Shown here: positions 52,050 to 60,173 of the stretch, piece after piece | Position numbering within the stretch: position 1 is the first letter of the stretch | Layout of the letters: each line of letters starts with the position of its first letter | Assembly (NCBI GenBank): GCA_963700475.1 | Contig: CAVOXR010000011.1 | Coordinates: 62,001 to 126,000, forward strand | DNA: 64,000 nt | Source of the DNA: Prado023 sp963700475 | GTDB taxonomy: Bacteria > Actinomycetota > Actinomycetes > S36-B12 > CAIYMF01 | Reading direction: 5' to 3' | Notes under the pieces: model-generated | Told to the model about the DNA's origin: nothing | The model's input: the letters and a program-made list of their open reading frames with translations, nothing else | The model's database searches: none | Made by a program: the position numbers and the translations under genes

Positions 52050-52069
52050 CGGTACCACCGGGACGGTCC

Positions 52070-52621
52070 ATGCTGGACCGACAAGCAGTCCTGAGTCCAT
52101 CGGGGTACGTCGTGGCAGCAGTCAGACCCGAGCCAGGGGTAGACCGGCACGCGTGCTTCGTGGTGCGGGTCTGCAACGCGGAGTCACCGCAGGACTGGTG
52201 GATACGGACGGACCGGGGGGACAACGCCTACCAGGTGATGGTCGCCAGTTTCGGCGGCCGGAGGTTCACGGCACTCGTCGACCGCGATGAACAGCCCCTG
52301 GCCATCGTCAGGGAGCGCCTCACCGGCCTGCGGGACTCGGCCACGATCGAGCGGCCCGGTCGCCCACCGGTGTCGATCCGCAGGCGCCTGACCACCCCGG
52401 GTGGCGAAGCCTGGCACCTGTCGGCCCCGGATGTGGGCGACCTGCACCTGATCGGGGACCTGGTCGCCCATCGTGCGACGCTGTGGAGCCACGACGAGGC
52501 GATCGCCCGGATCCATGACGCAGGCCCCCTCACAGACGAGTACCGGGTGACCATCGCTGAACGAGCCGACAGGATCCTCGTCCTGTCCTCGCTGCTGGCG
52601 ATCGATCGACTGCGGCACTGA
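52070..52621 (+). CDS. LURP-one-related (tubby-like C2) domain protein
   Basis: 183 residues from ATG 52070 (GTG 52109/52110-region starts are possible). The layout of short beta strands, FVVRVCN...NAYQVMVASFGGRRFTALVDRDEQPLAIVRE, and the closing helix DRILVLSSLLAIDRLRH resemble LURP-one/tubby-like domains used as membrane tethers or phospholipid-linked proteins. It is divergent from the DUF6325 gene and converges on the LuxR gene 7 bp away. Assignment is by pattern only. Confidence 0.5.
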   Translation: MLDRQAVLSPSGYVVAAVRPEPGVDRHACFVVRVCNAESPQDWWIRTDRGDNAYQVMVASFGGRRFTALVDRDEQPLAIVRERLTGLRDSATIERPGRPPVSIRRRLTTPGGEAWHLSAPDVGDLHLIGDLVAHRATLWSHDEAIARIHDAGPLTDEYRVTIAERADRILVLSSLLAIDRLRH

Positions 52622-52628
52622 CGAGACG

Positions 52629-54827
52629 CTAAGCCGGCGGCAGGATCCCGATCTGCCGGGCTCTGGCGACCGCCTCTGAGCGGCTGTGGGCGTCGAGCTT
52701 CCGGTAGGCCGACAGCGCCTGGGTCTTGACGGTGAAGCGGGAGACGAACAGCTCTGCCGCGATCTCGGGGAAGGTCAGGTGCGTGGGCAGGTACTGGACC
52801 ACGCGGATCTCCGCGGTCGTGAGCTGCTCCGGACCGCCATCGACGAGACCGGCCCGACCGACGGTGTCCCGCGCCTCCTCGAGCCTGAGGTCGATCAGCG
52901 GCGCGCTGCTGGCGGGCCCATGTGCGAGCTCCGCCTCCCCGAGCAGGGACAGGGCGCGCTCGGCCTGCCCCAGGCCCAGGTAGACCTGGCTCAGGACCAG
53001 CCTGCCCAGGACCGCGTACCAGGGCGCCATCGCCGTGACGAGGCTTGTGAGCCGTAGCCCGGTGTCGGCGGCGAGACGCGCCTCGTGGATCCGACCCTGC
53101 ACCAGGTAGCCGAGGGCCTGTGTGACGAACACCGGGGCGGCCGTCGCGACGTGGTCCAGCGGGTGGCTGCCCATCACCTGATTCACCTCCCGCAGGTGGG
53201 CCAGACCCCGATCCTGGTCACCACCGAGGAGACTGATCAGGGCCAGCCCGGCACCGCACTGGGCCTGCATCAGCGGCTGGTCGTGCGACGTGGCCAACCG
53301 CAACCCCGCCGCGACGGAGGTGGCCCCTGACTCCGGCTCACCCCGGAGGACCAGCGAGATGCCCTGCAGGAAGTAGCCCACAGGGAGCCAGTCGGATCCG
53401 GGGCTGGCTCCGGCCACGTACTCGGCAGCAAGGCGCCCCATCTCGGCGACTCCCCCGGACCCGTCCACGGCCCGCAGGAGGGTGGCATCGAGGCAGAGGT
53501 CCCGAGGGGCCCCACGATCGCACGCGCGCTGGACCACCAGCCGGTAGTGGCTCATGGCCACCATGTCCCCGGACAGCTGTGCCACGTGGGCTGCCACCAG
53601 GGCAAGACGGGGACAGGTCTCCAGCCGCTCGCTGCCCAACCATCCGATCCAGCGCTTGAGCACCGACACCCGCCCACTTCCGAGCAGCGGGCCCGTATGG
53701 CGCCAGATCAGCTCGCCCAGCGCCTCGTCGTCACCGGCCAGTACGCCGTGGTACACGGCCGTGTCGATGTCGCCGGCCACCTCGTACGCATGCCCGGCCA
53801 CGGCGTGCGCCGCCTGCCATTCCGCCGAGGAGCCGGATTCGAACTCGGACCTGAGGAAGTCCGCCATCAGCTGATGCATCCTGAAGTGCTCGCCACGCGC
53901 GTCCATCGCGGTCACCAGGTGGTGGGTCTGGGCCAGCCTGCGAAGTCGCTTGAGGGAGTCGGTGCGGCCGGTCACCGCATTGCAGGTTGGTCCGTCGAGC
54001 GAGGTCAGGACGCTGACCTCCAGCAGGAACCGCGCATCGTGCGGATCGAGGGATTCGACGATGTGGTCGCGGATGTAGTCGGCAAGGCTCCCGTACGAGG
54101 CGATCGGCGACGAGGAGGGGCTCTGCCCCGACCGGGTTGCCAGGGCTCCGAGGTAGACGGCGACCGGCCACCCCTCGGTTCGCTCGAGCAGGCGCAGGAG
54201 GTCGCCGTCGGAGAGAGCGACCCCGAGGCCCCGGACCAACTCCGATCCCTCCATCGCGTCCAACGACAGGTCCTGCACCTCGATCTCAAGAAGGCCCCCC
54301 GAGGAGCGCAGGTCCCTGAATACCGACGGAGGACCCTCCCGCGTCGCCAGGGCCACAGCGGAACCCTCCGGCAGCCCGCGGACGAGGCACTCGAGCAGCG
54401 ACTCCCACTGCGGACCGTGAAGGAGCCCGGCCTCGTCGACACCCACCACGATCGGGACCGCGAGGCTGGCCACTGCCTTCCTGATGGCGGGCAGGACGTG
54501 CGTGTGCCACACGATCGGATCGAGGGACTCGGGAATCTCGACGGGCTCGGGGATCAGGCCCTGGCCCTCCAGACGACCCAGGATCTCCCGTCCGACCCAG
54601 AATGCGTTGGCCACCGGGGGGTGCACCGTGACGCTCACGAACGGGCGTGCGTCGGCCTCGGCCCATTGCGCCAGGACTGTGGACTTGCCATAACCACCGG
54701 GGGCCGAGATGCAGATCGCCCGAGAAGAAGTGAGCTGCAGGTCCTCCAGGATACGACTCCTGCGGACGATGGCTACCCTCGACGAGGCCCCAGGATCGGT
54801 CCGTGCGCGAGCCCTCGGCGTTGTCAC
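52629..54827 (-). CDS. LuxR-family ATP-binding transcriptional regulator (MalT-like/LAL)
   Basis: 732 residues from GTG 54827, with AGGAGA upstream. The N-terminal P-loop (APGGYGKST, residues 42-50) and the STAND-type ATPase region (VGVDEAGLLHG, LATREGPP, RTEGWPVAVYLGAL) are followed by a helical TPR-like sensor region. The C-terminal LuxR helix-turn-helix is LTFPEIAAELFVSRFTVKTQ..AYRKLDAHSR. Such regulators bind an inducer and ATP before activating transcription. It lies inside the palindrome-bearing cluster, downstream of the arylsulfatase gene in the same orientation with a 247-bp gap, and is the best candidate to read the shared motif. Confidence 0.9.
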   Translation of the reverse strand: MTTPRARARTDPGASSRVAIVRRSRILEDLQLTSSRAICISAPGGYGKSTVLAQWAEADARPFVSVTVHPPVANAFWVGREILGRLEGQGLIPEPVEIPESLDPIVWHTHVLPAIRKAVASLAVPIVVGVDEAGLLHGPQWESLLECLVRGLPEGSAVALATREGPPSVFRDLRSSGGLLEIEVQDLSLDAMEGSELVRGLGVALSDGDLLRLLERTEGWPVAVYLGALATRSGQSPSSSPIASYGSLADYIRDHIVESLDPHDARFLLEVSVLTSLDGPTCNAVTGRTDSLKRLRRLAQTHHLVTAMDARGEHFRMHQLMADFLRSEFESGSSAEWQAAHAVAGHAYEVAGDIDTAVYHGVLAGDDEALGELIWRHTGPLLGSGRVSVLKRWIGWLGSERLETCPRLALVAAHVAQLSGDMVAMSHYRLVVQRACDRGAPRDLCLDATLLRAVDGSGGVAEMGRLAAEYVAGASPGSDWLPVGYFLQGISLVLRGEPESGATSVAAGLRLATSHDQPLMQAQCGAGLALISLLGGDQDRGLAHLREVNQVMGSHPLDHVATAAPVFVTQALGYLVQGRIHEARLAADTGLRLTSLVTAMAPWYAVLGRLVLSQVYLGLGQAERALSLLGEAELAHGPASSAPLIDLRLEEARDTVGRAGLVDGGPEQLTTAEIRVVQYLPTHLTFPEIAAELFVSRFTVKTQALSAYRKLDAHSRSEAVARARQIGILPPA

Positions 54828-54942
54828 ACCATTCTCCTGCCGCGTGGTCTCACGAGTCGATGTGCTCGGCCAGTCTCGCACACTCGCCCAGGAGCCTTCG
54901 AGTCGACGACGGTGCATGACTCGGGTGGGCGTCCCCACGGGT

Positions 54943-54965
54943 TCGTCATCCGGAGGGGACGACGT
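54943..54965. promoter_or_regulatory. Shared palindrome, weak site upstream of the LuxR gene
   Basis: TCGTCATCCG-GAG-GGGACGACGT, 7 of 10 matches per arm, centred 127 nt before the LuxR start. It would imply autoregulation if real. Confidence 0.25.
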
Positions 54966-55074
54966 GAGCGTCGCGGTGATCACCCAGTGGCACTCTTCGG
55001 CCTGGTCCTGGCCGACGCCATCAACGCGCTGTAGCCGACCAGGCCCCCGGAAGACCTGGCCTCTCACGGCGCCC

Positions 55075-57978
55075 TCAGCCGGCCGCGCCGCTCGCCGTGC
55101 CCTCCACCGCATGGTGCGCGTGCAGGGCCATCTCCTCGGCGAACGTGCCAGGCTTCAGGTCGAAGACGACGTTCTTGACGGTGCCCGTGAAGGCGTAGGG
55201 AGCGCGGTCCTCGTAGGCGAGGTCGACCACGAGCCCGTTGTCGCGACCGACGTCCATCCCCGCGTAGGACGAGAATGCGATCGGCACGGTGTGGTCCAAC
55301 CGGCCCTCCCCGATCTGTCGATCATCGGCCCACAGGGTCACGGAGCCGCCTGAACCGGGGACGGCGGCGTCGGACTCGAAGAGCATCTTCAGGGTGACGT
55401 CGCCGGTGGGGATCGGCTCCGTGGACACCTGCTTGTACGTCTCCACTCCCAGGAACGAGTAGGTGTGGGTCAGCAGGCCAGCCTGGTCGACCCACAGGGC
55501 GTATCCGCCGATGAAGTCGGCATTGGCCACCAGGACTCCCTCGGCGCCCCGCTCGGGAACCGTGACCTCGGCCTCGATCGCGTACGAGCGCCCCATGATC
55601 CGCGGCACCATGCCGCGCTGCACGTTCTGCACGTCCCCGGAGAACCGGAACCGGGTGACGGTCGGCATCGGGGGAAGGTTGCCGTACAGGATCGCCAACC
55701 CGCCCATGAGGGGCAGCACCCGGTTGCGCTCAGCCTCGGACCACCACAGTTCCTGGAGCTCCTGAACCTTGTCGGGGTGCTCGGCGGCCACATCATGGGC
55801 CTGGGAGAAGTCGTCCGGGAGGTAGTAGAGCTCCCAGCCGACGTCGCGATCGGGATCCCAGTCCACGTCGGGGCCGAACTGGTGCAGGGTCTTGGGGGAC
55901 ATGTCCCAGGGGATCCGGTCGGGGCGGGATGCTGCCCACCAGCCGTCCTTGTAGATCGCCCGGCCACCGAACATCTCGAAGTACTGGACCGTGTGCTGAT
56001 CGTCGGCCTCAGCGTCGTCGAAGCTGTAGAGGAAGCTCGTGCCGTCCATCGGCTCCTGCTCGATGCCGTCGACATGGGTCGGCTCGGGGATGCTGGCGGC
56101 CTCCAGCACGGTGGGGGCCACGTCGATGCAGTGCGTGAACTGGCTGCGGAGCTCGCCGCCGTTGGCGATCCGCTCCGGCCAGGCGACCACCATCGGGTTG
56201 CGGGTGCCACCGAGGTGGCTGGCGGTCTGCTTGCCCCACTTGAACGGGGTGTTCATCGCGTGGGCCCAGGCTGCGGCATAGTGCGGCGCGCTGTGCTCGC
56301 CGCCGAGCCCCTCGATGCCCCCGTACTGCTCGATCAGCGCGAGCTGCTGCTCGGCGTCGAGGACGATGCCGTTGAGGAAGGTCAGCTCGTTGAACGAGCC
56401 GGTCGTGGTGCCCTCCATGCTCGCGCCGTTGTCACCCCATATGTAGAAGATCAGGGTGTTGTCCAGGTCGCCCATCTCCTCGATGGCGTCAAGAAGGCGC
56501 CCGACGTTCCAGTCCGCGTTCTCCGAGTAGCCGCAGTAGACCTCCATCTGCCGCGCGTACAGCTTCTTCTGCGCCTCGGTGAGCGTGTCCCACGCAGGGA
56601 ACACGTCGGGGCGCTCAGTCAGTTCTGCATCCTCAGGGACCACGCCGAGCGCCTTCTGGCGGGCGAAGATCTCGTCGCGGAGCTTGTCCCAGCCCTCATC
56701 GAACGTGCCCTTGTACTTGTCCGCCCACTCGGTGTCGACGTGGTGCGGGGCATGGGCGCAGCCGGTCGAGTAGTACATCATCCACGGCTTGTGGGCGTCC
56801 TGGGCCCGGACCTCGTGCAGCCAGGTCACGGCCCGGTCCGTGAGGTCATCCGGGAAGTAGTAGGGCTTGCCGTCCGTGCCCTCGAGGACCCCGATGGTCG
56901 AGTTGTCCTGGGTGATGATCGGGTCGTACTGCCCCGCGGCCCCGGACAGGAACCCCCACCACCGGTCGAACCCCCAGGCCGAGGGCCAATGGTCGAACGG
57001 ACCCGCAGCTCCCTGGACGTTGTCGGGCGTGAGGTGCCACTTGCCGAACCCGCCAGTGACGTAGCCGTTGTCCCGCAGGATGCGAGGTAGCCCGGCGCAG
57101 CTCTTCGGCTTGGCGGCCGTGTATCCGGGGAAGGGCCCGGGGTATTCGGCGATGGAGCCGAACCCGACCCGGTGCTGGTTGCGCCCAGTCAGCAGCGCGG
57201 CGCGCGTCGGCGAGCACACAGCGGTGACATGGAATCGGTTGTACGTGATCCCCATGTCGCGCACCCGGTCCATGTTGGGGGTGGCCACGGGGCCGCCGAA
57301 GGTGCTCGGGTTGCCGAAGCCGGCGTCATCGATGAGGACGATGAGGACGTTGGGGGCCCCCTCCGGGGCCTGCGGGCCGGGGATCATCGACCAGTCGGCA
57401 ACCGAGCTCTTGAGGTTGCGCCCGATCGTGCCCCCGAATGTGCGGTCGGGGATCGGAAGGACAGTGCGGTCGGGATTGAACTTGCCCATGGCCTCAGCCA
57501 GGGCGTCCTTCAGCTCCCGGACCCCGTCCAGGGGTGCGATCGACTTGGCCGGCGAGCCCGGCAGTGCCTGCTCGATGCCGAGGCGTTGCGACGATTCGAA
57601 GAGGACCATGACGACGGCCGTCCCGGACTTCAGCGCGTCCCCGACCTTCTCCTCGATCCCGGTGCGTGCCTTGTGCCCGACGATCTTGCCCACCGCCGCG
57701 CCCCCAGCCGCACCCACGGCGACCGCCCCGATGAGTGGAGGAGCTGCGAGTCCGACCAGCAGGCCGACCCCGGCACCCCACTTGGCGCCCTTGCGTCCGG
57801 CCTTGTCGCCGGTGTCCCGCACGCTGACAGTGCCGTCCGGGTCCTTGACGACCACGATGGCCGAATCGACCTTGACCCTCTTGGCCGTGATTTCGGCCAG
57901 CAGCGCCTCGAAGTCCCGCTCAGCGTCGTCGACGCTCAAGTACGCGGCGACCAGGACGTCCATGTTGTCGTCTGACAT
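55075..57978 (-). CDS. Arylsulfatase with an N-terminal DUF1269 domain
   Basis: 967 residues from ATG 57978. Residues 1-165 are a DUF1269-type domain with a glycine-rich membrane-spanning hairpin (WGAGVGLLVGLAAPPLIGAV and following), usually a stand-alone protein. A full sulfatase follows: NVLIVLIDDAGFG with metal aspartates at 217-218, and the sulfatase signature CSPTRAALLTGR with Cys255, expected to be converted to formylglycine. Further conserved parts include FGKWHLTP, GDNGAS and the late GGTRNPMVVAWP. No separate signal peptide is visible. It hydrolyses sulfate esters; the substrate is unknown and no formylglycine-generating enzyme is in the window. Site D is 113 nt upstream. Confidence 0.9.
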   Translation of the reverse strand: MSDDNMDVLVAAYLSVDDAERDFEALLAEITAKRVKVDSAIVVVKDPDGTVSVRDTGDKAGRKGAKWGAGVGLLVGLAAPPLIGAVAVGAAGGAAVGKIVGHKARTGIEEKVGDALKSGTAVVMVLFESSQRLGIEQALPGSPAKSIAPLDGVRELKDALAEAMGKFNPDRTVLPIPDRTFGGTIGRNLKSSVADWSMIPGPQAPEGAPNVLIVLIDDAGFGNPSTFGGPVATPNMDRVRDMGITYNRFHVTAVCSPTRAALLTGRNQHRVGFGSIAEYPGPFPGYTAAKPKSCAGLPRILRDNGYVTGGFGKWHLTPDNVQGAAGPFDHWPSAWGFDRWWGFLSGAAGQYDPIITQDNSTIGVLEGTDGKPYYFPDDLTDRAVTWLHEVRAQDAHKPWMMYYSTGCAHAPHHVDTEWADKYKGTFDEGWDKLRDEIFARQKALGVVPEDAELTERPDVFPAWDTLTEAQKKLYARQMEVYCGYSENADWNVGRLLDAIEEMGDLDNTLIFYIWGDNGASMEGTTTGSFNELTFLNGIVLDAEQQLALIEQYGGIEGLGGEHSAPHYAAAWAHAMNTPFKWGKQTASHLGGTRNPMVVAWPERIANGGELRSQFTHCIDVAPTVLEAASIPEPTHVDGIEQEPMDGTSFLYSFDDAEADDQHTVQYFEMFGGRAIYKDGWWAASRPDRIPWDMSPKTLHQFGPDVDWDPDRDVGWELYYLPDDFSQAHDVAAEHPDKVQELQELWWSEAERNRVLPLMGGLAILYGNLPPMPTVTRFRFSGDVQNVQRGMVPRIMGRSYAIEAEVTVPERGAEGVLVANADFIGGYALWVDQAGLLTHTYSFLGVETYKQVSTEPIPTGDVTLKMLFESDAAVPGSGGSVTLWADDRQIGEGRLDHTVPIAFSSYAGMDVGRDNGLVVDLAYEDRAPYAFTGTVKNVVFDLKPGTFAEEMALHAHHAVEGTASGAAG

Positions 57979-58079
57979 GCCAACCTCTTCAATCCGGACG
58001 GGGCCGGGACCCAGTCGAGCGAACTCCCGCAGGCCTCACAGAAGCCTCCTCAGAGAGTCAATGTAGTTCGGCCCCTGGG

Positions 58080-58102
58080 GCATCACCCTGCGGGGATGAA
58101 CC
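58080..58102. promoter_or_regulatory. Shared palindrome, site D
   Basis: GCATCACCCT-GCG-GGGATGAACC; 8 of 10 consensus positions in the right arm and nearly all in the left. Centred 113 nt upstream of the arylsulfatase start. Confidence 0.55.
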
Positions 58103-58141
58103 CGGTGCAGGTCGGGTTCCACGCGCGCACGCCTGGCAGGC

Positions 58142-58164
58142 AGTTCGTCCCGTCGGGGTGATGC
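58142..58164. promoter_or_regulatory. Shared palindrome, site E
   Basis: AGTTCGTCCC-GTC-GGGGTGATGC; the right arm is identical to site A. Centred 84 nt before the plus-strand DUF1269 gene, 62 nt from site D. Confidence 0.55.
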
Positions 58165-58236
58165 TGCGACCCGCCGGCGTGGAGGAGGGTGACGTCAGTG
58201 CGGGTCCCGCACGTCCCAAGACATAAGGAGATTGGC

Positions 58237-58734
58237 ATGTCCCACAAGCATCTGGTGCTCGCGTTCTTCGCCGACGCCCCCGCGGCCGAGGCTGCGGCCG
58301 CGTCGATCGAGGCGTCCGGAGTTGCCGAGGGTGACGCGGTCGGCGTCCTCATGCTCGACGCCGACGGCAAGCTCGACACCGAGAAGGTCGGCGCCACCAG
58401 CGTCGCCGCCGGCGCAGGCGTTGGCGCGGCGCTGCTCGTGCTCGGCCCGGCGTTCCTGGGAGTCGGTGTGGCAGGGGCCATCTTGGGCGGCGGGATCGGA
58501 GTCGCTGGTGGCGCCCTGGGCGGTTCCATGCACCACAAGGGCCTGAAGCTCAGTGGCGAGGACAAGGAGCGGATCGCCTCCGAGTTGAGCTCCGGCAAGG
58601 CAGCGGTGGGCGTCCTGGCGCACGAGGACCAGGCTGCTGCCGTACAGGCGGCGCTGACTGACCTGGGCGGGGCAGCCACCTCGCACGAGGTTGTGGACGA
58701 AGCAGCACTGTCGGCCGGAGCGGCTGAGGCCTGA
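58237..58734 (+). CDS. DUF1269-like protein with glycine-rich membrane hairpin
   Basis: 165 residues from ATG 58237, with AAGGAGA 6 nt upstream. A short alpha/beta N-terminus (HLVLAFFADAPAAEAAAASI) is followed by a Gly/Ala-rich hydrophobic segment, AGAGVGAALLVLGPAFLGVG and beyond, and a C-terminal helix-strand unit (GKAAVGVLAHEDQAAAVQAAL). The same arrangement forms the N-terminal domain of the divergent arylsulfatase. Function unknown. A strong terminator follows. Confidence 0.75.
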   Translation: MSHKHLVLAFFADAPAAEAAAASIEASGVAEGDAVGVLMLDADGKLDTEKVGATSVAAGAGVGAALLVLGPAFLGVGVAGAILGGGIGVAGGALGGSMHHKGLKLSGEDKERIASELSSGKAAVGVLAHEDQAAAVQAALTDLGGAATSHEVVDEAALSAGAAEA

Positions 58735-58766
58735 TCGGTTTCACCCTCCCCCAGGGAGGTCGCAGG

Positions 58767-58809
58767 CAGAGGTCGGGCCCCAAGGACTCCCGCTGGGGCC
58801 CGACCTCTG
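58767..58809. terminator. Strong hairpin terminator after the DUF1269 gene
   Basis: A perfect 16-bp stem, CAGAGGTCGGGCCCCA with its complement, around an 11-nt loop. It begins 33 nt after the stop codon and lies between convergent genes. Confidence 0.85.
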
Positions 58810-58889
58810 GGCGTTGTGGCCACCGGTTCAGCGCGCCTCCCTTCGTCCGGAGCCGTTTCTTGAGGTGGGTTCGGTCAGTTGGCCACACA

Positions 58890-59573
58890 TCACGGCCAGG
58901 AGCCGTCCTCGGGGGTCAGGTCGAGTGCGCCGCCCGGTCGGCACTCCGCCGTGCGGTACTCCTCGGACATGGTCGGGTAGACCTCGGTCACGATCCGCCG
59001 CGCGAGCGCTGATCCCTGTTCGGCGGTGCCGCCGAGCAGGACGACAGTCCGTGCGTCGTTCTGCAGCGCGCGGCACTCCGTCGTCGCCTCGTTGCGGTCC
59101 CCGTCGACATGCATCGCCTCGTGGGTGAGCACGTGGACGGCGATGGCCTCGTCCAGAGTTGGCGCCCCGTGGTCCGAGCGGTACCAGCTGCCCAGGTGCT
59201 GGCACGTCTCCAGCGTGAGCCACGCCCGGTCCGGCTCGTCCCACTCGACCCTGCCCAGGTCGGCACCCGCCCAGAGGAACGTGTCCAGGGCGCGCTGACA
59301 CTGGACCCGAGCCACGGGGTTGCCGGTGAGCTGCTGTACCGCCGTGGTGGCGGCCGACTGGACGCGCAGCCAGCGGATCTCGGTCCACAGCGCAGGCACC
59401 AGCAGGGCCAGGACGACGGCGAGTGTGACGTACGGGCGTGTGCCGAGGGCCCAGGCCCGGAACCCCAGCCAGCCGAGCCACACCAGCAGGCCGAGCACGA
59501 GCCAGGTCCGCGCGCCGATGACGTGGCCTGCGACCGCGGTCATCGCGACAGCCGCATCTGCCGTCCCGACCAT
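58890..59573 (-). CDS. Membrane protein with an HExxH motif
   Basis: 227 residues from ATG 59573 (GGAGGG just upstream; ATG 59543 is possible). Two hydrophobic segments occupy residues 20-65 (WLVLGLLVWLGWLGF and YVTLAVVLALLVPALW). The soluble remainder contains VLTHEAMHVDGDRNEATTEC, an HExxH zinc-protease-like motif followed by a conserved E about 10 residues later, plus four further cysteines. It could be a membrane-anchored metallopeptidase, but the rest does not match a family I know. Confidence 0.65.
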   Translation of the reverse strand: MVGTADAAVAMTAVAGHVIGARTWLVLGLLVWLGWLGFRAWALGTRPYVTLAVVLALLVPALWTEIRWLRVQSAATTAVQQLTGNPVARVQCQRALDTFLWAGADLGRVEWDEPDRAWLTLETCQHLGSWYRSDHGAPTLDEAIAVHVLTHEAMHVDGDRNEATTECRALQNDARTVVLLGGTAEQGSALARRIVTEVYPTMSEEYRTAECRPGGALDLTPEDGSWP

Positions 59574-59675
59574 GGCGGCGCCCTCCAGCCGGCACCACCC
59601 CTGAGGTGCCCTGAGGGCTCTATCGGCGGCTGGGGCGCGAGACGTGAGCCGACACGTATCGGACCCCGTCGTGGA

Positions 59676-60077
59676 TCAGACGACGTCGCCCTCGATCACC
59701 CGGCCGTCGCGGCCGTTCTGCTCGGCCAGCACGGCGGGGATGTACTCCGCCAGGGTCGCCATGAGCCGGGCCGAGGCCTGGGGCTCCTTGAGCATCGCCA
59801 CCTGCTGGCCGCGCAGCACCTCGGCGGTCTCGAGGTCCCCGGCGGTGACGGCCTCGTCGAGGGCCTGCTGGAGCGCGTTGACCCGCACCTGGAGCGCCAC
59901 GACGTCGACGACCATCCCGACGGCGGCCAGGGAGGCGTTCACCAGCATGCTCAGCTTGAGGCTGTCGACCCGGCGACGCTGGACCTGGGCCTCGAGCCGG
60001 GTCCGATACGTCTCGACCGCTCGATCAGCGAGCCCTGAGGCCATGCCGGCGACACCGGCGACTGTCGGTATGCCCAT
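59676..60077 (-). CDS. Conserved hypothetical protein, helical
   Basis: 133 residues from ATG 60077, with GAGGGG upstream. An almost entirely helical sequence: DRAVETYRTRLEAQVQRRRVDSLK, a hydrophobic stretch (LSMLVNASLAAVGMVVDVVALQV) and a charged C-terminal half with the repeated pattern of a coiled coil. No family recognised. It could be membrane-associated. Confidence 0.6.
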   Translation of the reverse strand: MGIPTVAGVAGMASGLADRAVETYRTRLEAQVQRRRVDSLKLSMLVNASLAAVGMVVDVVALQVRVNALQQALDEAVTAGDLETAEVLRGQQVAMLKEPQASARLMATLAEYIPAVLAEQNGRDGRVIEGDVV

Positions 60078-60173
60078 GAGATCCCCTCGAGAGCCGGATG
60101 GTGGCAGGAGGTCTCCATTGTGACCGCCCACGGCCCGCCCCGACGAATCGCCCCCCGAGGGTACGAGCGCGAG

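Noticed and set aside
54828..55074. A separate small gene between the LuxR and arylsulfatase genes
   Set aside because: Available frames lack a ribosome binding site and coding-like composition; the gap more likely holds a promoter.
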